From the NCBI GenBank assembly GCA_017482355.1, contig JAFUNJ010000010.1, forward strand, positions 62,001-126,000: a stretch of 64,000 nt of DNA. Reading direction: 5' to 3'. Below, in pieces: positions 40,754-48,942 of the stretch. The number at the start of each line of letters is the position of its first letter. The stretch's first letter is position 1. Source of the DNA: Clostridia bacterium. Its GTDB lineage: Bacteria; Bacillota; Clostridia; Oscillospirales; CAG-272. Under the pieces are notes generated by a model. That model was not told the DNA's origin, did no database searches, and saw nothing but the letters and a program-made list of their open reading frames with translations. The position numbers and the translations under genes are program-made.

Positions 40754-42706
40754 TTATTTGATTATCGGTCGGTATTCTTCGACGTTATTTATCTTGATCT
40801 CCCCCGACGAATATAGGTAGAGAAAGTAACGGACGGGGCGCTTATTGTCGCTTGCGAGGTTGTTTCTGAACGTTCCGTTATTTTCCATAATCTTATAAGC
40901 GACGTCAAATTCATAAACCGTTATCTGGTTTGGCTTACCGCTGTTCAGATAGCTTACTTTGTTCAGATCCGTCACTTCCATCTCATAAAGCTTTTGCATC
41001 GTAAACGGACCTTTTTTGCCGTGTTTCTTTATGTATGGATCTGTGAACTGCGCGTTATAAGCTTCGTGATCGCCGTTAATTATTGCATTGAAATGCTCGC
41101 GGAAGAAGAGCGCTATCGGACCTGCGTAATTGAAATCGTCGTCATCCTCGAGATGGAGGGTGATGTTATTCGATGAATAGTGTATCAGCCGATCCTTTAC
41201 GAGATATTGCTCGTTTTCGAGGATGTTTTCTTCCCAATCGGGAGTGCAGAAATATTCATCCCCGAGCGGCGGATAATCGCCGTATTTGATCTCTTCGGTG
41301 AAAAGTGATGAGAAAACTCCGCTTTCTATAATCAAATTGAGCGCCAAAAAAAGTGCCGTAAGGATACATACGGTTATTACCGACAGCTTTGCGATGCGTT
41401 TTTCCTTCGCCTTTTTGCCGAGCAAACCGTTTTTGTCTGTGGATTTGAGGGCTTTTTTGAAATCGGGGTAGGAATACAGCGAGCCGACACATAGAATGGG
41501 AGTGCCTTTTTTCAGCGATGCGGAATACGCTTTCTTTACCGCCTCGTCAAAGCTTTCGTTTGAGACGGCCTTTTTGCCGTTTTTGGTAAACACCTCAGCA
41601 TATTCCTTTGCGTCAAGAGCGCGCGGACTGTCGGGTGTTACTGTATATACGGTATTAGAGATCTCTCCGATCTTTGACGCGATCTTTTCATAATCCTTAT
41701 CCTTAAGAACGCCCGATATAACGTTTATCTTCTTTTTACCGAAGCACGTTTTGACGGTACGCACGGCGGCGGTCACGCCTTCCTCGTTGTGTCCTCCGTC
41801 GAAGAACACGGGAGGATAATCGTTTAGGCGCTCGAAGCGTCCCTTCCATTCGGTACGGGATAGACCATCACGGAGATCCTTATCGGAAATTTTGTAACCC
41901 TCGCCGCGAAGTATCTCGGCCGCCTCGATAACGTTTGCGGCGTTTTCGGGCTGATAGGTTCCGAGAAGGGAAAGGGAGAGATTCTTGTACTTTTTATAGC
42001 CGAATCTGCTGCCCTTAAGCGAGATCTTACCGCAACTAAGTGCAGAATGATCCTTTTCGTAATATTTGCATCCGCGTTCAAGCGCGGCAGCTTTTATTAC
42101 TTCTTTTGCCGCCTTGTCCTTTCCGCCGTAAAGAACGGGGCGCGACGGCTTTATGATACCTGCTTTTTCGTAAGCGATCTTTTCGACGGTATCGCCGAGA
42201 AAAGCAACGTGATCAAGCGCTATTCCGGTAATTACGGAAAGCACGGGAGAGGGGATTATATTGGTCGAATCAAGCCGACCGCCCATCCCGCACTCAAGAA
42301 TTACTATATCTGCGTTTTTCTTCTTAAAATAAACGAATCCGATAGCGGTAAGAACTTCAAATTCCGTCGGCGGATCGGTCATAGAAAAGCAAGCGTCTTT
42401 AATTTCGCTTACCGTTTCGGCAAGGTCTTCCTTGCTTATCATTTCGCCGTTAAACTGTATACGCTCTTCAAAAAATTCAATGAAAGGCGAGGTGAAAAGC
42501 CCCGTTTTGTAGCCCGCGCGGCGCAAAACGGAATCGAGCATTGCGCAGAAAGAACCCTTACCGTTCGTACCTGCAACGTGAACGAAGTTAAGGGTCTTTT
42601 CGGGGTTTCCGAGCTTACTCATAAGCTCTGTTATTCGATTTAATCCCGGACGGCTTCCTTGCCATTCGGTGCTGTGTATAAATGAAAGTGCTTCTTCGTA
42701 GGTCAT
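40754..42706 (-). CDS. folC: Folylpolyglutamate synthase fused to a membrane anchor and C-terminal domain
   Basis: The 650-residue protein is FolC in residues 1 to about 420: HVAGTNGKGSFCAML (P-loop), GLFTSPFIEFFEERIQFNG, ILECGMGGRLDSTNI, LDHVAFLGDTVEKIAYEKAGIIK and FFDGGHNEEGV. Typical FolC ends near residue 430. Here the frame continues through a basic linker, one membrane helix (residues 441-461, LSVITVCILTALFLALNL) and about 190 residues of an alpha/beta domain with FFREHFNAIINGDHEAYNAQFTD, reminiscent of NTF2/SnoaL-like folds. No start codon with a ribosome binding site lies at the junction. It follows folT by 3 bases under the THF riboswitch. Confidence 0.88.
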   Translation of the reverse strand: MTYEEALSFIHSTEWQGSRPGLNRITELMSKLGNPEKTLNFVHVAGTNGKGSFCAMLDSVLRRAGYKTGLFTSPFIEFFEERIQFNGEMISKEDLAETVSEIKDACFSMTDPPTEFEVLTAIGFVYFKKKNADIVILECGMGGRLDSTNIIPSPVLSVITGIALDHVAFLGDTVEKIAYEKAGIIKPSRPVLYGGKDKAAKEVIKAAALERGCKYYEKDHSALSCGKISLKGSRFGYKKYKNLSLSLLGTYQPENAANVIEAAEILRGEGYKISDKDLRDGLSRTEWKGRFERLNDYPPVFFDGGHNEEGVTAAVRTVKTCFGKKKINVISGVLKDKDYEKIASKIGEISNTVYTVTPDSPRALDAKEYAEVFTKNGKKAVSNESFDEAVKKAYSASLKKGTPILCVGSLYSYPDFKKALKSTDKNGLLGKKAKEKRIAKLSVITVCILTALFLALNLIIESGVFSSLFTEEIKYGDYPPLGDEYFCTPDWEENILENEQYLVKDRLIHYSSNNITLHLEDDDDFNYAGPIALFFREHFNAIINGDHEAYNAQFTDPYIKKHGKKGPFTMQKLYEMEVTDLNKVSYLNSGKPNQITVYEFDVAYKIMENNGTFRNNLASDNKRPVRYFLYLYSSGEIKINNVEEYRPIIK

Positions 42707-42709
42707 TGA

Positions 42710-43249
42710 TCAGTCACCTGTAATTTCTTTCTTCAGACCTTTGTTTTTGAAGAGTAAGCAGAGTACTATACTCTCTATGGTTGCGATAGCGATATAGATC
42801 GGTATTCGGAACAGCAAAACGTCAATTTTTACTCCGTACCACAGCTTCAAAGCCAGCGTCTTAATTATCATTGATCCGACGATATGACCGATAAACGTCG
42901 CAAGAGTTATGCGAAGGCCCTGAAAATGTTTTTTGAAGCAATGTCTATACACGACTCCCGCGCAAACGCCTATGTAGCACGCTCCGATGGTTATCATAGG
43001 ATTTGGTGCCATTCCGGCAATGGCGCAGGAAATAAGGTCCGCACCCATTGCAACAGCTCCGCCGACGATAGGACCGAAGGCAAAAGCACCTATGAATATC
43101 GGAAGGCACTCAATGGTCAGCCGTAAGGGGCTTTCGTTGAATATGATCTTTGCAAGCGTTGCCAGAATTACGCTTGCGGCGGTAAGAAGACCTGATGCGG
43201 TTATTACCTTCGCCGAGTAAAACGCCTTATTACTTTCATTTTTCTTCAA
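42710..43249 (-). CDS. folT: Folate ECF transporter S component
   Basis: The 179-residue membrane protein has the FolT pattern: AASVILATLAKIIFNESPLRLTIECLPIFIGAFAFGPIVGG, GMAPNPMITIGACYIG and the late TIESIVLCLLF helix. It binds folate for an ECF transporter. It starts at TTG (43249), 8 bases after the AGGGAGG site, which is also the 3' arm of the riboswitch terminator; no in-frame ATG lies near. The THF riboswitch upstream and folC downstream support folate as the substrate. Confidence 0.9.
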   Translation of the reverse strand: MKKNESNKAFYSAKVITASGLLTAASVILATLAKIIFNESPLRLTIECLPIFIGAFAFGPIVGGAVAMGADLISCAIAGMAPNPMITIGACYIGVCAGVVYRHCFKKHFQGLRITLATFIGHIVGSMIIKTLALKLWYGVKIDVLLFRIPIYIAIATIESIVLCLLFKNKGLKKEITGD

Positions 43250-43252
43250 AAT

Positions 43253-43287
43253 AAAAACCTCCCTTGCATTCTCGCAGCACAGGGAGG
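43253..43287 (-). terminator. Riboswitch terminator overlapping the folT ribosome binding site
   Basis: On the minus strand CCTCCCT (43287-43281) pairs with AGGGAGG (43264-43258) around a loop with an inner TGC/GCA pair, followed by TTTTTATTTT. The 3' arm is the ribosome binding site of folT. Confidence 0.8.
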
Positions 43288-43304
43288 AATAAGCTTCCTT
43301 GTGT

Positions 43305-43403
43305 ACCAGCGGGATGCGAACTTCGGATCGCAACCTCATGTCTTCGTCCGATGGGCAACTCCCCGTCCCGTCGGCACTTAACGCCCGAAATTCTACTCTG
43401 TGT
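43305..43403 (-). promoter_or_regulatory. Tetrahydrofolate (THF) riboswitch
   Basis: On the minus strand the RNA reads CAGAGTAGA, GGGCGTTAAGTGCC, a GGGGAGTTGCCC hairpin, GGACGAAGAC, GAGGTTGCGATCC and closes with GCATCCCGCTG. These match the conserved positions of the THF-I aptamer in order and spacing. It is followed by a terminator and the folate transporter gene folT. Edges are approximate. Confidence 0.88.
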
Positions 43404-43414
43404 ATTATGTATAC

Positions 43415-43443
43415 ATAATAGCACCGTCGGCGCACTTTGTCAA
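43415..43443 (-). promoter_or_regulatory. Promoter of the THF riboswitch-folT-folC transcript
   Basis: On the minus strand TTGACA (43443-43438), 17 bases and TATTAT (43420-43415), 12 bases before the aptamer. Confidence 0.75.
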
Positions 43444-43478
43444 GAGATATGTCGTATTTTGCAAAAATGACGAAAAAT

Positions 43479-43502
43479 CTCCCCGCGTATGCGCGCGGGG
43501 AG
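43479..43502 (-). terminator. Terminator of the lipoprotein gene at 43566
   Basis: A GC-rich 9-bp stem (43479-43487 with 43494-43502) is followed on the minus strand by ATTTTTCG. Confidence 0.75.
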
Positions 43503-43565
43503 CTGCTTTTGATATCAGATTACCTCTGTGGTCGGGAAAGTACATACGGGCAGGGCGCGTCTTTA

Positions 43566-44555
43566 TCAACTGATTGCATCCTCATCATAGGGCGGCCACA
43601 TATCAACAGTGGGCAGGGGCGTGCCTTCCCCTTGTCTTACGGGGCAGAAATACTTATCTTGCATTTCCTTTGTGCCGTAAACGTAATCGGGGTTGTAATA
43701 TTTGTACAGATCCGGATAAATTTCGAGAAATTCAGACTTATCTATCTTGAAATAATTGACAAAGTGGATAACGTTGAAATCCTCGGTGCCTGCAAATTTT
43801 TTCTCGTACTCCTTGAATTCTTTAGGCGTTACGTACTCGATGAGCCGCCAATCTATCGTGTAATAACGTCTTGTGTGAGAATTATCGTATTTGTACGTAA
43901 CGGATCTTATTTCCGGCCAATCGTAGTCGGGATGTACGAACATTTCTACGTTGCCGTAATCATAATAGTCGACATACCAGATATGCCAGTATTTGTTGAC
44001 GTTGAAGCTCTCATAAAAATCCGGATTGTATTTATTGTCTTTCCGTTCGTTAGACCATACCTTCTCGTATTCTTCTCTGGTGATCCCGTAGTAGTCTATA
44101 AAATCCGGGATTCCCCACTCATCGGTTTTGTCAAAAATAAGGTCATTTATATGAAGGTCTTCTACTGTTAAAATTCCGTGCTTAACAAATGCGTCTGCTA
44201 CTTCTGATGTATCATAGTAAGCACTAATTTGTTTCGAGGTTCCGAAGTGAGTCCTTGAATATGGTCCTTCATCAGACATAAGGACATCGGGTCCAAAATG
44301 ATACATGTCATTGTAAAATCCGGGATTCACGGCATAGGAGTGTTCAGAAAAGTAAGGAGCCATAAGCTGCATCATAACCATGTCATAATTGTCCGAAAAT
44401 TCGGTTGGGGCTGTTACCTCGACGAGCGTTGATTCGACGGGCGGTTCTGTCGTCCCCGTTGTTGTCGAAGTATCCTTCTTGTTGTTGCTTTGGCATCCTG
44501 CAAAAAAGGTGGAGCAGATTGTGATAATGCAAAGTAAAATAGCTGTTAGCTTCAT
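43566..44555 (-). CDS. Lipoprotein of unknown function, aromatic-rich
   Basis: The 329-residue protein has a lipoprotein signal (FFAGC, Cys21), a Thr/Pro-rich linker (TSTTTGTTEPPVEST) and a domain unusually rich in Tyr, Asp and Phe. It contains repeated calmodulin-like short helices such as DFIDYYGITREEYEKVW and VNYFKIDKSEFLEIY, each followed by YNPD(F/Y). I recognise no family. The start at 44555 follows AGAAGGAG. Confidence 0.8.
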   Translation of the reverse strand: MKLTAILLCIITICSTFFAGCQSNNKKDTSTTTGTTEPPVESTLVEVTAPTEFSDNYDMVMMQLMAPYFSEHSYAVNPGFYNDMYHFGPDVLMSDEGPYSRTHFGTSKQISAYYDTSEVADAFVKHGILTVEDLHINDLIFDKTDEWGIPDFIDYYGITREEYEKVWSNERKDNKYNPDFYESFNVNKYWHIWYVDYYDYGNVEMFVHPDYDWPEIRSVTYKYDNSHTRRYYTIDWRLIEYVTPKEFKEYEKKFAGTEDFNVIHFVNYFKIDKSEFLEIYPDLYKYYNPDYVYGTKEMQDKYFCPVRQGEGTPLPTVDMWPPYDEDAIS

Positions 44556-44631
44556 TTTGGGTTCTCCTTCTAATATATTTTTGTGAATATTACCGCGTAA
44601 CAACACCTTTTTTAGTACTTGTTACAATATT

Positions 44632-44660
44632 ATTGTAGACCAATTGCTATATATTGTCAA
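44632..44660 (-). promoter_or_regulatory. Promoter of the aromatic-rich lipoprotein gene
   Basis: On the minus strand TTGACA (44660-44655), 17 bases and TACAAT (44637-44632). Confidence 0.7.
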
Positions 44661-44691
44661 TATTTATGACATGGTAACTAGCGGTCTATAT

Positions 44692-44707
44692 ATTTTGTTA
44701 ACAAAAT
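44692..44707. promoter_or_regulatory. Perfect 16-bp palindrome ATTTTGTTAACAAAAT
   Basis: It lies between the divergent lipoprotein and lexA promoters, and its right arm (ACAAAAT) is repeated 7 bases further on. It could be an operator; no matching regulator is evident. Confidence 0.35.
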
Positions 44708-44722
44708 GTTTACAAAATAATC

Positions 44723-44736
44723 CGAACACCCGTTTG
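44723..44736. promoter_or_regulatory. SOS box (LexA operator)
   Basis: CGAACACCCGTTTG matches the Gram-positive LexA operator (CGAAC-N4-GTTYC type) at 12 of 14 positions and overlaps the -35 box of lexA. This indicates classical autorepression. Confidence 0.75.
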
Positions 44737-44762
44737 CATTTTGCTTGCTTATGTGGTATTAT
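44734..44762 (+). promoter_or_regulatory. Promoter of lexA
   Basis: TTGCAT (44734-44739), 17 bases and TATTAT (44757-44762), overlapping the SOS box. Confidence 0.7.
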
Positions 44763-44807
44763 GTATTTGTAAAAATGTAATCTTTATTTTGAAAGGAAGT
44801 CGCATAT

Positions 44808-45422
44808 ATGAGAGCTGCAAAGATCAGTGAAAAAGAAAAAGCTATATACGACTATATCAATGAAACGATAGCGAAGGAGGGCTATTCTCCTACGGTGCGC
44901 GATATTCAGTCGGCGCTCGGCATAAAGAGCACCTCGACCGTTCACGCATATCTTAACCGTCTTGAAGAAAAGGGAATGATCCGCAAGGACCCCGGCAAGA
45001 GCCGTACTCTCAAGACCGCGGGCAGTTCGCGTGAAAGCAGAAACACCGCAAGAGTTCCGCTTCTCGGCTCGGTAAGAGCAGGCATGCCGATACTTGCCGT
45101 CGAAAACTACGAGGGATATATCGACTATCCGCTTATGAACCATTCATACGGCGCAAACGAGCTTTTTGCCCTTCGCGTAAAGGGCGAGAGCATGATCGAC
45201 GCGGGAATACTTGACGGCGATATTATCATCGTCAAAAAGGAAAGCTGCGCAGATAACGGAACGATCGTCGTTGCGCTCGTCGAGGACAGCGCGACGGTAA
45301 AGACGTTCTATAAGGAAAACGGACATTTCCGTCTCCAGCCCGAGAATCCGACTATGGATCCGATAATTGTTGACGAGGTGTTCATTCTCGGACGCGTCGT
45401 AGCAAACTTCCGTTTTTATTGA
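44808..45422 (+). CDS. lexA: LexA repressor
   Basis: The 204-residue protein has the N-terminal winged helix (GYSPTVRDIQSALGIKSTSTVHAYLNRLEEKG), the cleavage site Ala91-Gly92 in VRAGMP, Ser128 in KGESMIDAG and Lys165 in ATVKTFYKE, the complete autoproteolysis set. It represses SOS genes until RecA triggers cleavage. The overlapping SOS box upstream and the uracil-DNA glycosylase gene downstream fit. Confidence 0.96.
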   Translation: MRAAKISEKEKAIYDYINETIAKEGYSPTVRDIQSALGIKSTSTVHAYLNRLEEKGMIRKDPGKSRTLKTAGSSRESRNTARVPLLGSVRAGMPILAVENYEGYIDYPLMNHSYGANELFALRVKGESMIDAGILDGDIIIVKKESCADNGTIVVALVEDSATVKTFYKENGHFRLQPENPTMDPIIVDEVFILGRVVANFRFY

Positions 45423-45448
45423 TAGCGAAAGGATCTTCGTCTGAATTT

Positions 45449-46330
45449 ATGGATTTCATCTCAGAAAAAAAGGCAGCAAAAAGGATAATACTGCTTACGT
45501 TTCTTATCGGCGTTCTTCCGCAGCTTTTGCGTATAGTCATTAACTGCTTTTACGCATACGAGGTCGCGGGGAATCACGTTTATCCGCAGATCGTCAGCTA
45601 TCTTTGCATTTACGGCGGTAATATTCTCGGTCAGTTTTCGTTCTTCTCTATACTCGGTATACTCGTTTATCTGTCGGCGCGAAACGGACTTAAGGGCGGA
45701 GGGGAGATCACGCTTTTGATAGTCGGACTTTATATTGTCCTTTACTGTATACAAAACGTGATCCCGAGCGCATCGACTACACTTATCATATTTATGACCT
45801 CCGCGCTGATGACCGCGCTCGCGGTAATACTTTCTGCAAGGAAGAACTTAATAACTCACCTGCTTGCGACATTTGCGCTCACGGTTTCGATATTCGGAGG
45901 CATTATTCTTCTCAGTACGTCAGGCGTGGCATTGCCGATCGACGATGTTCTGTTTTTCATTTCTTACGCAGAGGCAAACCTGGTCATCGAGCTTCTCTTC
46001 GTGCTCGTTGCGTGCAGAATATCAAAGTTCCTGAACGGAAAAATGAAGGGCGAGATGCTTATTACCGGTAAACTCGTGTCGAGAAAGAATCCCGTGCTTC
46101 TGACAATGATCATTTTTGATGCACTGTACGTGCTTTTGTCACTTATTACACCGACGATCGAAATAATTGATAATCTCAAGGAATACGGACCGCCCGTAAA
46201 TTCGGCAGAATGGATGTCGATAATCGGAGTTTATTTGGAGGCTCTTTTGATCTTCGTTATCGGATATGCCTCAATGCGCTTCGCGGCAGGACTTATTGAG
46301 GGAGCTTATACACGCTCGGAGGCGGAATGA
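45449..46330 (+). CDS. Polytopic membrane protein of unknown function
   Basis: The 293-residue protein has about eight hydrophobic segments (from RIILLTFLIGVLPQLLRIVI to LLIFVIGYASMRFAAG) and short loops. I recognise no family. Start choice is uncertain: ATG 45449 has AAAGGA 16 bases upstream, while a TTG at 45419 overlaps the lexA stop. It overlaps the uracil-DNA glycosylase gene by 4 bases, placing it in the lexA operon. Confidence 0.75.
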   Translation: MDFISEKKAAKRIILLTFLIGVLPQLLRIVINCFYAYEVAGNHVYPQIVSYLCIYGGNILGQFSFFSILGILVYLSARNGLKGGGEITLLIVGLYIVLYCIQNVIPSASTTLIIFMTSALMTALAVILSARKNLITHLLATFALTVSIFGGIILLSTSGVALPIDDVLFFISYAEANLVIELLFVLVACRISKFLNGKMKGEMLITGKLVSRKNPVLLTMIIFDALYVLLSLITPTIEIIDNLKEYGPPVNSAEWMSIIGVYLEALLIFVIGYASMRFAAGLIEGAYTRSEAE

Positions 46331-46890
46331 TGACTTGGGAAGAACTTGAGGGTAGCTGTCAATGCTGTGATAAATGCCCTCTCGGGAAGACGAAAACAAA
46401 CACGGTTTTCGGCGTCGGAAATAAAAACGCGTCCCTCATGTTCGTCGGTGAAGCACCGGGCGAGAGCGAGGATAAAAGCGGTATACCCTTTGTCGGACGC
46501 GCGGGAAAGCTTTTTGATAAATATCTTGAAGCGCTTGGCATAGACAGAAACGAAGTTTATATTGCGAACATCTTAAAATGCCGTCCGCCGAATAACCGAG
46601 ATCCGCTTCCTGAGGAGCAGGACGCTTGCATGACATATCTGCGCGAGCAGGTTCGCCTCATCAGACCGAAGATAATCGTTTGTCTTGGCAGAATTTCGGC
46701 AATGAAGCTGATAAAGCCTGATTTTAAGATCACGAAAGAACACGGCATCTTCGTTAGGAAGGGCGCATTTGAGATCGTGGCGGTGTACCATCCGTCGCTT
46801 CTTCTGCGCGACCCGTCGAAAAGGGAAGAGATGTTTACCGATATGAAAAGAATTAAGCAAAAGCTTGAAGGCGTAAAAAATGGAAATTAA
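46327..46890 (+). CDS. Uracil-DNA glycosylase, family 4 (iron-sulfur type)
   Basis: The 187-residue protein has an N-terminal Cys cluster (CQCCDKCPLG) for the 4Fe-4S site, the catalytic region FVGEAPGESEDKSGIPFVGRAGKLFD, NILKCRPPNNRDP with two more cysteines in the C-rich pattern, and VYHPSLLLRD. It removes uracil from DNA. Its place in the lexA transcript suggests damage induction. It overlaps both neighbours. Confidence 0.93.
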   Translation: MMTWEELEGSCQCCDKCPLGKTKTNTVFGVGNKNASLMFVGEAPGESEDKSGIPFVGRAGKLFDKYLEALGIDRNEVYIANILKCRPPNNRDPLPEEQDACMTYLREQVRLIRPKIIVCLGRISAMKLIKPDFKITKEHGIFVRKGAFEIVAVYHPSLLLRDPSKREEMFTDMKRIKQKLEGVKNGN

Positions 46891-47827
46891 TCAACAAGCA
46901 CTGTGTGATACACTTATAAAAATGGTCGTTCCCGTTGTCGCGGGCTACGTTGTCGCGAAGATAGGCGTCGTAAAGGACGACTTTGCAAAAAAGCTGTCGA
47001 CTCTGATACTCTTTGTTTGCCAGCCATTTATGCTCGCGACTGCAACGTTCGGCGCTGAGTATTCAAACGAGCTGTTAAAGATGGGACTCATCGCGCTTCT
47101 TTGCGGACTTATCGCACACGGAATTGCGGCGGGCATCGGATTTGGCGGAACCTGCTTCTTCAAGGATAAGGCAAAGGGAAGAATGATTGAGCACTGTATC
47201 GTATTCGGAAACTGCGGCTTCTTCGGATTCCCGATCCTTAAAGCGGCGTTCGGAGATATTGGGCTTTTCTGCGGCGGTTTTTTCGTCGTTGCATTCAATA
47301 TCGTCCTCTGGTCTTACGGTATGATAATTATCGGTCGTGCAAACAAGGAAATGAAAATTAAGCTGACGAAGATATTTCTGAACGCAGGAACAGTTCCGTG
47401 TATTCTCGGGCTTATCCTATACGCTTCGCGCGTCAAGCTCTACGCACCGATATATGACAGTATGAAGATGATAGGCGACGCTTGCACGCCTCTGTCGCTT
47501 ATACTTATTGGAATCATGCTTTCGAGAATTCCCCTGAAAAACTATATCAAAGAGTATTCGTCTTATTACGGAATGGCGATAAAGCTTTTCGTCGTTCCGA
47601 TAGTGACGGGCGTCATCATGAAGCTTCTCGGATTTTCCGATTTCTTTTCGCTTGTATCGGCTTTGATGATGTCCCTTCCGACCGCGTCAAGCACGGCTAT
47701 GTTTGCTGAGACATACGATCTTCATCCCGATATCGCGGCGCAGACCGTCGGCGTTTCAACGCTTATTTCGGTCGTAACGATACCGCCGACTATGCTTCTC
47801 GTTCAGAAAATAATTGATCTTATCTAA
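46880..47827 (+). CDS. AEC-family (auxin efflux carrier) transporter
   Basis: The 315-residue protein has ten hydrophobic helices with the AEC features VVPVVAGYVVAKIGVVKDDFAKKLSTLILFVCQPFMLA, IVFGNCGFFGFPILKAAFG and ALMMSLPTASSTAMFAE. Members export or import organic acids; the substrate is not determined. It overlaps the glycosylase gene by 11 bases. Confidence 0.88.
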   Translation: MEINQQALCDTLIKMVVPVVAGYVVAKIGVVKDDFAKKLSTLILFVCQPFMLATATFGAEYSNELLKMGLIALLCGLIAHGIAAGIGFGGTCFFKDKAKGRMIEHCIVFGNCGFFGFPILKAAFGDIGLFCGGFFVVAFNIVLWSYGMIIIGRANKEMKIKLTKIFLNAGTVPCILGLILYASRVKLYAPIYDSMKMIGDACTPLSLILIGIMLSRIPLKNYIKEYSSYYGMAIKLFVVPIVTGVIMKLLGFSDFFSLVSALMMSLPTASSTAMFAETYDLHPDIAAQTVGVSTLISVVTIPPTMLLVQKIIDLI

Positions 47828-47843
47828 GAAAGGAAAACATAAA

Positions 47844-48905
47844 ATGAGTACGATCAAAAAGCTTCAGAAAATGCTTCCCGAAAAGATCGACTGTCTCCTC
47901 GTCACCTGCGAGAAGAACCAGAGATACTTAACGGGACTTAACTATACCGACGGTTACGTCGTAGTCGGTAAAGAAAAGGCGTTTCTTCTTGCGGATTTCA
48001 GATACATTGAGGTCGCAAAGCGTTGCGAGAGCGACGACTTAACCGTAATAGTGCTTGAAAATGCAAAGCTTACGCTCGGTAACGTTTTTGCCGATAACGG
48101 CTATAAGAATATCGGCTTCGAGGACGGCGCGATGACCGTAGCCGCTCTTGAAGGTCTTAAAAATAAGTTCCCGAACGTGAATTTCGTTCCCTGCGGCGGA
48201 CTCGTTGAGGAAATGCGTGTTGCAAAAACGGAGGACGAGGTCGAAAAGGTAATTAAGGCGCAGAGAATAGCTGAGCAGGCGCTCGATCGACTTCTCGGAC
48301 TTATGACACCCAATATGACCGAGATCGAGGTCGCCCTTGAGCTCGAATACGGAATGAGAAAACTCGGCGCGGAGAAGCCGTCGTTTGATACTATTGCGGT
48401 ATCGGGCTCCGCCTCCTCGCTTCCTCACGGCGAGCCGAGAAACATAAAGCTCGAAAAGGGCTTTTTGACACTCGATTACGGCGCACTTTATCAGGGCTAC
48501 TGCTCCGATATGACGAGAACTATCGTTATCGGCAAGGCAGACGACGAGATGAAAAAGGTATACAACACCGTTCTTAAAGCACAGCTTGCCGCGCTCGATT
48601 TTGTTGCGGCTGGCAAAAAGGGATGCGACTGCGACAAGGTCGCAAGAGACATCATCTACGGCGCGGGCTACGAGGGATGCTTCGGTCATTCGCTCGGTCA
48701 CGGCGTCGGCATGTTCATTCACGAAAATCCGCGCCTGGCCGGAATGTGGGATAAACCGCTTGAGGTCGGCGCTATCGTGACCGTTGAGCCGGGTATCTAC
48801 CTTGAGGGCAAATACGGAGTTCGTATCGAAGACATGGTATGGCTCAAGGAAAACGAGAGCGTAAACCTTACGAACGCACCAAAGGAGCTTATCGAGCTCT
48901 TCTGA
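47844..48905 (+). CDS. M24-family Xaa-Pro aminopeptidase-like protein
   Basis: The 353-residue protein has a creatinase-type N-terminal domain and the M24 catalytic domain. Metal ligands are in LDYGALYQGYCSDMTRT (two Asp), GHSLGHGVGMFIHENP (His), VTVEPGIYLEG and RIEDMVWL (two Glu). It is a cytoplasmic proline peptidase. The start at 47844 follows AGAAAGG; an in-frame ATG 30 bases earlier lies inside the preceding gene. Confidence 0.93.
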   Translation: MSTIKKLQKMLPEKIDCLLVTCEKNQRYLTGLNYTDGYVVVGKEKAFLLADFRYIEVAKRCESDDLTVIVLENAKLTLGNVFADNGYKNIGFEDGAMTVAALEGLKNKFPNVNFVPCGGLVEEMRVAKTEDEVEKVIKAQRIAEQALDRLLGLMTPNMTEIEVALELEYGMRKLGAEKPSFDTIAVSGSASSLPHGEPRNIKLEKGFLTLDYGALYQGYCSDMTRTIVIGKADDEMKKVYNTVLKAQLAALDFVAAGKKGCDCDKVARDIIYGAGYEGCFGHSLGHGVGMFIHENPRLAGMWDKPLEVGAIVTVEPGIYLEGKYGVRIEDMVWLKENESVNLTNAPKELIELF

Positions 48906-48942
48906 AAATAAAACCGAGCTTATAACCGAGAAAGGAAAAACT

